DNA of 9,621 nucleotides. It comes from an uncultured Collinsella sp. (GTDB lineage: Bacteria > Actinomycetota > Coriobacteriia > Coriobacteriales > Coriobacteriaceae). The notes beneath the pieces were generated by a model. It worked only from the letters and a program-made list of their open reading frames with translations. It did no database searches and was not told the origin of the DNA. The position numbers were made by a program, and so were the translations under genes. Positions 5,730-9,621 of the stretch are shown here, piece after piece; within the stretch, counting starts at the first letter, position 1, and the number at the start of each line of letters is the position of its first letter. The DNA lies in the NCBI GenBank assembly GCA_900757465.1, contig CAAENY010000098.1, positions 1 to 9,621 on the forward strand. Direction: 5' to 3'.

Positions 5730-6668
5730 CTAGCAATCTACCATATCTACCCCGTCCTCTGATGGCTGGTTTTCTTGGATGATGCGGTCGAGCTCGTCGA
5801 GGTATTGCTGCAACAGGGGAGAGGGCTTGCGTTCATCGTGCATGATATAGCCTACGTGCATCGTCGGGGCATCTGCCAGCGGAATCGATGCCATGCCCCA
5901 TTGCATTTCGTTTGAGAGCACGCCGGTGGAGAGCGTGTAGCCGTTCGAGGTGATCAGCAGGTTGGTGAGCGTGCCGCGGTCAGAGACTCGAATGTTGCGA
6001 TCGCAGGGGATGTAGCTAAACGGCTCCTCGGCGTAATAGAAGGAGTTTGAGGTTCCCTGCTCAAAGCTGTAGCGCGTATAGGGCGTAAGGTCGGCAAGGG
6101 ACAGCTGCGGGCGGCGGGCAAGCGGGTGGCGCTCACTTACGAACACGTGGACCTTTGCATCAAAGAGGTGATGGAAGCTTGCTCGGGCATCGGTAAAGGC
6201 TTTCTGTAGGACACGATTGTTAAAGTCGTCCAGATAGAGGATGCCAATGTCGCTGCGAAACGCGCGGACGTCATCGATGATCTGCGACGTGGTGGTCTCG
6301 CGCATGATGAACTCGAACTTGTCGTCCCGGCAGCGCTCGACGACGTTGACGAAGGCCTCGACCGAAAAGGCGTAATGCTGGGCGGAAATGGCGAGGCGGG
6401 CTTGCGGGGTGCCGCCGTCCTCGTAGCGCGCCTCGAGCATGTCGGCCTGCTCTACGACCTGGCGCGCATAGCCCAAAAGCTCGGTGCCGTCGTTGGTGAG
6501 CGTGACGCCGCGGCTGGAGCGCGTAAAGATCTCCAGATGGAGCTCCTGTTCCAGGCTTTTGACGGCGTTTGATATGTTGGACTGAGCGGTATAGAGGCGC
6601 TGAGCTGCGGCGTTAATTGAGCCGGACTCTGCCACGGCAATCAGAAAACGAAGCTGCTGAAGGGTCAT
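5730..6668 (-). CDS. LysR-type transcriptional regulator
   Basis: A 312-residue LysR-family regulator. The N-terminal winged helix-turn-helix (1-60) is classical: LQQLRFLIAVAESGSINAAA, then QRLYTAQSNISNAVKSLEQE and LEIFTRSSRGVTLTNDG. A linker helix (about 62-85) leads to the periplasmic-binding-protein-like effector domain. The first ATG (6677) has AAAGG directly touching it. The second (6668) has AAAGGA at a proper distance of about 8 bases and starts MTLQQLRFL, so it is preferred. The gene is divergent from the metY-type gene. An ATC-N9-GAT box lies between them at the distance expected for LysR activation of metY and self-control. By position it is probably a sulfur or methionine regulator similar in role to CysB, MetR or CysL (inference); the effector cannot be read from sequence. 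Confidence 0.93.
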   Translation of the reverse strand: MTLQQLRFLIAVAESGSINAAAQRLYTAQSNISNAVKSLEQELHLEIFTRSSRGVTLTNDGTELLGYARQVVEQADMLEARYEDGGTPQARLAISAQHYAFSVEAFVNVVERCRDDKFEFIMRETTTSQIIDDVRAFRSDIGILYLDDFNNRVLQKAFTDARASFHHLFDAKVHVFVSERHPLARRPQLSLADLTPYTRYSFEQGTSNSFYYAEEPFSYIPCDRNIRVSDRGTLTNLLITSNGYTLSTGVLSNEMQWGMASIPLADAPTMHVGYIMHDERKPSPLLQQYLDELDRIIQENQPSEDGVDMVDC

Positions 6669-6689
6669 CGACGTCATCCTTTCGATTGC

Positions 6690-6706
6690 TATCTATAAAA
6701 CCGATA
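6690..6706. promoter_or_regulatory. LysR-type recognition box (TATC-N9-GATA)
   Basis: TATC (6690-6693) and GATA (6703-6706) form a perfect inverted repeat with a 9-base AT-rich spacer, fitting the T-N11-A rule of LysR-type regulators and the ATC-N9-GAT form. Its centre is about 66 bases upstream of the inferred metY transcription start, the usual recognition-site position. It lies 22 bases in front of the LysR start, where it can also act in self-repression. Confidence 0.55.
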
Positions 6707-6728
6707 ACAGGTTAGCGCTTTTAAGTGA

Positions 6729-6757
6729 TTGACCGAGGGGAACAATGCTCGTACTAT
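6729..6757 (+). promoter_or_regulatory. Promoter of the metY-type gene
   Basis: TTGACC (6729-6734), an exact 17-base spacer, and TACTAT (6752-6757): a near-consensus housekeeping promoter. Transcription would start near 6764, giving a leader of about 178 bases before the metY start. Confidence 0.7.
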
Positions 6758-6778
6758 TCAAAACACACAAAGCAGGTA

Positions 6779-6886
6779 GGTAATTAAGCCAACCACGGAA
6801 CCGGGATGCGAAAGGAGGCCCGCATATGAATTGCTTACCAAGACGAATGCCGGGCTCCTGTTTGCGCCCGTCGGCGTGATCAGGAG
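6779..6886 (+). promoter_or_regulatory. Structured metY leader with mutually exclusive hairpins
   Basis: Four stems can be traced. P1: 6779-6787 with 6831-6839 (GGTAA/TTACC, one mismatch, then three more pairs). P2, inside P1: ATGCG 6806-6810 with CGCAT 6821-6825. P3: 6813-6825 with 6847-6859, 12 pairs with two single-base bulges. P4: 6855-6860 with 6881-6886, one T/T mismatch, then 6862-6868 with 6873-6879, closing a CGTC loop. P3 competes with P2 for 6821-6825 and with P4 for 6855-6859, so P1+P2+P4 and P3 are alternative states. The upstream-ORF ribosome binding site AAAGGAGG lies in P2's loop in one state and within P3 in the other. No T run follows P4; a G-free pyrimidine-rich stretch (6893-6921) leads to the metY ribosome binding site. 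I do not recognise a SAM, cobalamin or T-box core. Confidence 0.6.
6826..6879 (+). CDS. 17-codon leader peptide MNCLPRRMPGSCLRPSA upstream of metY
   Basis: An upstream ORF with the strongest Shine-Dalgarno in the window, AAAGGAGG (6811-6818), placed 7 bases before its ATG, and a TGA stop at 6877-6879. It contains two Cys codons (3 and 12) and an internal Met codon (8) ahead of a gene that makes homocysteine or cysteine-type products. Codons 4-7 are TTA CCA AGA CGA; TTA and AGA are expected to be rare in a genome this GC-rich and could slow ribosomes. It overlaps the 3' arms of stems P1 and P3 and most of P4, so its translation must alter leader folding. It ends 62 bases before the metY start and is in a different frame. 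The peptide is probably a regulatory leader rather than a working protein (inference). Confidence 0.6.
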   Translation: MNCLPRRMPGSCLRPSA

Positions 6887-6941
6887 ACAGCGACTTACTT
6901 CTCTCTTATTTATTTATTTTTGTTCGATCAAGGAGATCATC

Positions 6942-8252
6942 ATGAGCCAGTTCATCAACAACCCCGAGCACACCTTTGGTTTCGATACCCTGCAGCTTCA
7001 CGTTGGCCAGGAGAGCGCCGATCCCGCATCCGACTCTCGCGCCGTGCCTATCTACCAGACCACGAGCTATGTGTTCCGCAACTCCCAGCACGCCGCCGAC
7101 CGCTTTGGTCTTGCCGATGCCGGTAACATCTACGGCCGTCTGACCAACTCCACCCAGGGCGTCTTCGAGGACCGTATCGCCGCACTCGAGGGTGGCGCAG
7201 CAGGTCTCGCCGTCGCCTCCGGTGCTGCTGCCATCACCTATACCCTGCAGGCTCTTGCTCAGGCCGGCGACCACGTGGTTGCCCAGAAGACCATCTACGG
7301 TGGCTCCTACAACCTGCTGGAGCATACGCTCTCCCAGTTTGGCGTCGAGACCACCTTCGTCGATGCGCATAACCTGGAAGAGGTCGAGGGCGCCATCAAG
7401 GACAACACCACGGTCATCTATCTCGAGACGCTCGGCAACCCCAACTCCGACATCCCCAACATCGACGCCATCTCCGAGATCGCCAAGAAGCACGGTCTGC
7501 CGGTTGTCGTCGACAACACCTTCGGCACCCCGTATCTGTTCCGTCCGCTGGAGCATGGTGCCAACATCGTCGTCCACTCCGCAACCAAGTTCATCGGCGG
7601 CCACGGCACCTCGCTGGGCGGCGTGATCGTCGACGGCGGTAGCTTCGATTGGAAGGCGAGCGGCAAGTATGCGCAGATCGCCGAGCCCAACCCCTCCTAC
7701 CATGGCGTCTCGTTTGCCGAGGCTGCCGGTCCCGCCGCCTTCGCAACCTATGTCCGCGCCATCCTGCTGCGTGACGAGGGCGCCTGCATCAGCCCGTTCA
7801 ACGCTTGGATCCTGCTCCAGGGCACCGAGACTCTGTCGCTGCGCGTTGACCGTCATGTCGAGAACACCAAGAAGGTCGTTGAGTTCCTGGCTGGTGACAG
7901 CCATGTCGCCAAGGTGAACCACCCGAGCCTGTCTGAGCACCCCGATCACGAGCTCTATCAGAAGTACTTCCCCCGTGGCGGCGCCTCGATCTTTACCTTT
8001 GAGATCAAGGGTGGCCAGGAGGCCGCCTGGAAGTTCATCGATCATCTGCAGGTGTTCTCGCTGCTCGCCAACGTGGCCGACGTCAAGTCGCTCGTCGTGC
8101 ACCCGGCTACCACCACGCACTCCCAGCTCTCTGCCGAGGAGCTCGCCGAGCAGAACATCACGCCCTCCACGATCCGTCTTTCCATCGGTACCGAGAACGC
8201 CGAGGATATCATTTGGGATCTGAAGCAGGCCTTCGCCGCGCTGGACGAGTAA
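6942..8252 (+). CDS. metY: O-acetylhomoserine sulfhydrylase / aminocarboxypropyltransferase (Cys/Met metabolism PLP enzyme)
   Basis: A 436-residue PLP-dependent enzyme of the Cys/Met metabolism family (fold type I), of the longer form typical of O-acetylhomoserine sulfhydrylase, which condenses O-acetylhomoserine with sulfide to give homocysteine for methionine synthesis. It begins GFDTLQLHVGQE, characteristic of MetY. Family residues: IYGRLTNSTQ with Tyr64 and Arg66 (cofactor phosphate from the partner subunit), SGAAAI, DNTFGTPY with Asp191 (pyridine nitrogen), and HSATKFIGGHG with Lys216 (the Schiff-base lysine). The C-terminus has SLVVHPATTTHSQL and IRLSIGTENAEDI, also usual for the family. 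The ATG at 6942 has AGGAG 6 bases upstream. It is divergent from the LysR gene, has a long structured leader with an upstream ORF, and ends before a strong terminator, so it is a single-gene unit. O-acetylserine (cysteine synthase) activity cannot be excluded. Confidence 0.95.
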   Translation: MSQFINNPEHTFGFDTLQLHVGQESADPASDSRAVPIYQTTSYVFRNSQHAADRFGLADAGNIYGRLTNSTQGVFEDRIAALEGGAAGLAVASGAAAITYTLQALAQAGDHVVAQKTIYGGSYNLLEHTLSQFGVETTFVDAHNLEEVEGAIKDNTTVIYLETLGNPNSDIPNIDAISEIAKKHGLPVVVDNTFGTPYLFRPLEHGANIVVHSATKFIGGHGTSLGGVIVDGGSFDWKASGKYAQIAEPNPSYHGVSFAEAAGPAAFATYVRAILLRDEGACISPFNAWILLQGTETLSLRVDRHVENTKKVVEFLAGDSHVAKVNHPSLSEHPDHELYQKYFPRGGASIFTFEIKGGQEAAWKFIDHLQVFSLLANVADVKSLVVHPATTTHSQLSAEELAEQNITPSTIRLSIGTENAEDIIWDLKQAFAALDE

Positions 8253-8273
8253 GGCGACTTGTGCAAGGACCCC

Positions 8274-8302
8274 TTGCGACTCGATAGGTATAACTGTATA
8301 AA
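8274..8302 (+). promoter_or_regulatory. Candidate promoter lying just before the metY terminator
   Basis: TTGCGA (8274-8279), an exact 17-base spacer and TATAAA (8297-8302). A transcript would start near 8309, four bases before the terminator stem, giving either a very short RNA or an attenuated transcript of the secreted-protein gene downstream. Confidence 0.4.
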
Positions 8303-8312
8303 ATGCCTGCTC

Positions 8313-8353
8313 AAGGCGCCTGTGCGAACAATGGTTGCACAGGCGCCTTTTTT
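8313..8353 (+). terminator. Intrinsic terminator after metY
   Basis: AAGGCGCCTGTGC (8313-8325) pairs perfectly with GCACAGGCGCCTT (8337-8349), extended inward by a G-U and an A-T pair, and runs into six T residues (8348-8353). It is the clearest terminator in the window, 60 bases after the metY stop. Confidence 0.93.
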
Positions 8354-8564
8354 GCATAGAGCGGGTGCAAAAACAGGGTTTTTGGCATGCTTTATGCAAT
8401 CGAGATGTGGAAAACTCCTGTTAAGAGGATGTGAGTTTTACGCAATTGACGTGCGCCTTTTGAGTAAAACCGCAGGTCGCGATTTGCTCGGGGTACTATG
8501 CAGCGCGATCGAATCACACGCAGCTCAAACGCAGCAAAAACGCACTACGGAGGTTTCTAGCTAC
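8354..8564 (+). other. Leader region of the secreted-protein gene with competing inverted repeats
   Basis: The gene-free stretch from metY to the next gene (8253-8564) is 312 bases; this is the part after the terminator. It holds a perfect 7-base-pair hairpin CAAAAAC-AGG-GTTTTTG (8368-8384). Two overlapping repeats share 8435-8439: AAAACTC (8411-8417) with GAGTTTT (8433-8439), and GTTTTAC (8435-8441) with GTAAAAC (8464-8470); only one can form at a time. A -10-like TACTAT lies at 8494-8499 without a clear -35. The ribosome binding site GGAGG is at 8549-8553. I see no coding potential. Confidence 0.4.
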
Positions 8565-9338
8565 ATGAGGATCGATTCACGAAAACCGAAAGCCGCCGCC
8601 CTTTCCGCCGCTCTGACCGTGGCACTTTTGGCGGGCGCCGGTGCAACCGATGCCCACGCGGCAACACTATCCGATACGGTTGGACCTACGCCGTCCGAGG
8701 CGACGCTGGTGCAGCCCGTTGACTATCGCGGCGATGGTTATGGTTCCATGCAGGAGTGGAACGCCTCGATGGAGGCCAAGCGCGATTCCCTTGAGATGCG
8801 CGCTCAGATCATTATGAATATGTATGGCGACTATGCTACCGATGACGAGCGTGCTGTGCTGCAGGGTTGCATCGACGGTGCGGGTAGCCTGTTGACGATG
8901 GGGGAGGTCGACGCCAAGTCGACCGAGCTCGATGAGCTGCGCGCTGCGCTTGAGGATGCCAAGCGCGAAGCGCTCGAGGCTGCCGCCGAGGCGGAGGCTG
9001 CCGAGGCCGCCCAGGCTTCGTACTACAACGCCGGTTACACTCCGTCTTACGCGTCTGCCGCGTCCTACGCGAACGGATCGGGCCTGACGCGCTCTGCGGG
9101 TGTCAATAACTACAACGGGCGCCGCGAGACCTATTACAGCAGCAATGTGCTTTATCACTATCGCACGGGCGAATGGACTCAGGATTCTGAGGGCTTCTGG
9201 CGCGATTCCGACGGCTATTACGTTGTTGCCGCGGGCGATATGGCCCAGGGCTCGACCTTTACGGGCTCCAAGGGTGATTGCAAGGTCTATGACTCCGGCT
9301 GCGCTGCCGGAACCACCGATTACTACACCGGTTGGTAA
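8565..9338 (+). CDS. Secreted coiled-coil protein with probable 3D/RlpA-like C-terminal domain
   Basis: A 257-residue exported protein. A signal peptide is clear: basic start (MRIDSRKPK), hydrophobic core (about 10-25) and an AHA cleavage site after residue 32. Residues about 60-150 are helical and charged, ending in an Ala/Glu-rich coiled coil (about 119-150). A Tyr/Ser/Ala linker (152-175) follows. The C-terminus (about 176-257) has NGRRETYYSSNVLYHY, GYYVVAAGDMAQGSTF and KVYDSGCAAGTTDYYTGW; the VVAA...GS and DSGC pattern resembles the 3D and RlpA-like double-psi beta-barrel domains of cell-wall-active proteins. Cys239 and Cys246 could form a disulfide. It may bind or cut peptidoglycan outside the membrane (inference); catalytic residues are not certain. 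The ATG at 8565 follows GGAGG by 11 bases; reading further upstream would pass through the metY terminator. Confidence 0.8.
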   Translation: MRIDSRKPKAAALSAALTVALLAGAGATDAHAATLSDTVGPTPSEATLVQPVDYRGDGYGSMQEWNASMEAKRDSLEMRAQIIMNMYGDYATDDERAVLQGCIDGAGSLLTMGEVDAKSTELDELRAALEDAKREALEAAAEAEAAEAAQASYYNAGYTPSYASAASYANGSGLTRSAGVNNYNGRRETYYSSNVLYHYRTGEWTQDSEGFWRDSDGYYVVAAGDMAQGSTFTGSKGDCKVYDSGCAAGTTDYYTGW

Positions 9339-9363
9339 TTTTTCTGCATCACGGATATTTGGC

Positions 9364-9411
9364 GGACGGGCGTCTTTACCGAGCTTTAGGGCAACGTAAG
9401 GACGTCCGTTC
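9364..9411 (+). terminator. Terminator-like hairpin after the secreted-protein gene
   Basis: Positions 9364-9378 pair with 9397-9411 without mismatch (15 pairs, three of them G-U in the rightward RNA), and C9379-G9396 adds one more. The stem begins 26 bases after the stop codon. No T run follows, so classical intrinsic termination is doubtful; it may protect the 3' end of the mRNA or work with Rho. Confidence 0.5.
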
Positions 9412-9488
9412 TATGTATGCGTTTGAGTTAACAGAGCCCTTACCGTGGCGGTACGCTGGGCGTATGGATGCGGGGCACACTGGTTCTT

Positions 9489-9507
9489 GAGAAATAAGGT
9501 CTTTCTC
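9489..9507 (+). other. Small inverted repeat before the last gene
   Basis: GAGAAA (9489-9494) and TTTCTC (9502-9507) form a perfect 6-base-pair stem with a 7-base loop, ending 2 bases before the GGAGG of the following gene. It could affect ribosome access or be a protein site. A second short palindrome, TACCG-TGG-CGGTA, lies at 9441-9453. Confidence 0.3.
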
Positions 9508-9524
9508 TTGGAGGAAGTGGTCTT

Positions 9525-9621
9525 GTGAATGCTCGAGATATTGCCGTTGCCGCCGTCGCGTTGATGCTTGGCTGCCTTGGTCCCACGGCCGCGCTCGTCG
9601 CGGACATGCAGGGGACATGCG
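9525..9621 (+). CDS. Start of a small membrane or exported protein (cut by window edge)
   Basis: An open frame from GTG at 9525 to the window end, 32 codons visible. GGAGGAAG (9510-9517) lies 7 bases upstream, a strong ribosome binding site. The ATG at 9529 is in another frame and stops after 11 codons. The peptide begins MNARDIAVAAVALMLGC and continues with a hydrophobic, Ala/Leu/Val-rich segment of about 20 residues, which could be a transmembrane helix or a signal anchor. A cysteine at residue 16 does not sit in a good lipobox. No family can be recognised from so short a piece. Confidence 0.6.
   Translation, partial: MNARDIAVAAVALMLGCLGPTAALVADMQGTC

Noticed and set aside
6831..6941. Longer metY start at TTG 6831
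   Set aside because: Family homology and the AGGAG ribosome binding site place the start at 6942; the upstream stretch is leader RNA holding a different short frame.
6764..6941. Known SAM, cobalamin or T-box leader in front of metY
   Set aside because: I looked for the SAM-I core, the cobalamin box and the T-box antiterminator motif and saw none; a covariance search would settle it.
6906..8399. A 497-codon open frame on the minus strand opposite metY
   Set aside because: It mirrors the strongly biased codons of metY, spans the metY terminator, has low-complexity Gly/Asp/Val-rich sequence and no recognisable domain.

Overview
The window is GC-rich, compact bacterial chromosome with strong AGGAGG-type ribosome binding sites, frequent ATG/GTG starts and short intergenic gaps. 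The gene set, the style of the secreted Ala/Glu-rich coiled-coil protein and the base composition suggest a gut actinobacterium of the class Coriobacteriia, probably Collinsella or a close relative. This is an inference from protein style; no rRNA or marker gene is present to prove it. I see no mobile element, CRISPR array, tRNA or rRNA.

Layout: a leftward M19 dipeptidase (45-1058) diverges from a rightward block of a SlyD-type FKBP prolyl isomerase (1179-1607), a UreE-like metallochaperone-fold protein (1611-2189) and, after a strong hairpin, a Cof-type HAD phosphatase (2271-3068). The HAD gene converges on a leftward PerR-like regulator (3146-3526). The convergent junction is one 85-base imperfect palindrome in which the two stop codons pair with each other. 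Continuing leftward-transcribed are an acylphosphatase-domain protein (3588-3998) coupled to a Gfo/Idh/MocA oxidoreductase (4001-5107), RNase HI (5181-5666) and a LysR-type regulator (5730-6668). Rightward from there come an O-acetylhomoserine sulfhydrylase (metY-type, 6942-8252) ending in a clear terminator, a secreted coiled-coil protein with a probable 3D/RlpA-like C-terminal domain (8565-9338), and the start of a small membrane or exported protein cut by the window edge (9525-9621).

The most interesting stretch is the 6669-6941 region between the LysR gene and metY. It holds an ATC-N9-GAT LysR-type box centred about 66 bases upstream of the inferred metY transcription start, and a near-consensus promoter (TTGACC-N17-TACTAT). 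The roughly 180-base leader contains a 17-codon upstream ORF (MNCLPRRMPGSCLRPSA) with the best Shine-Dalgarno sequence in the window. That ORF is embedded in mutually exclusive hairpins. This looks like a translation-linked attenuator or riboswitch controlling a sulfur-assimilation gene, and I do not recognise it as a known class.

Other points are the SlyD/UreE pairing (two nickel-handling families in one operon with no urease genes in view) and several long RNA hairpins at gene ends.
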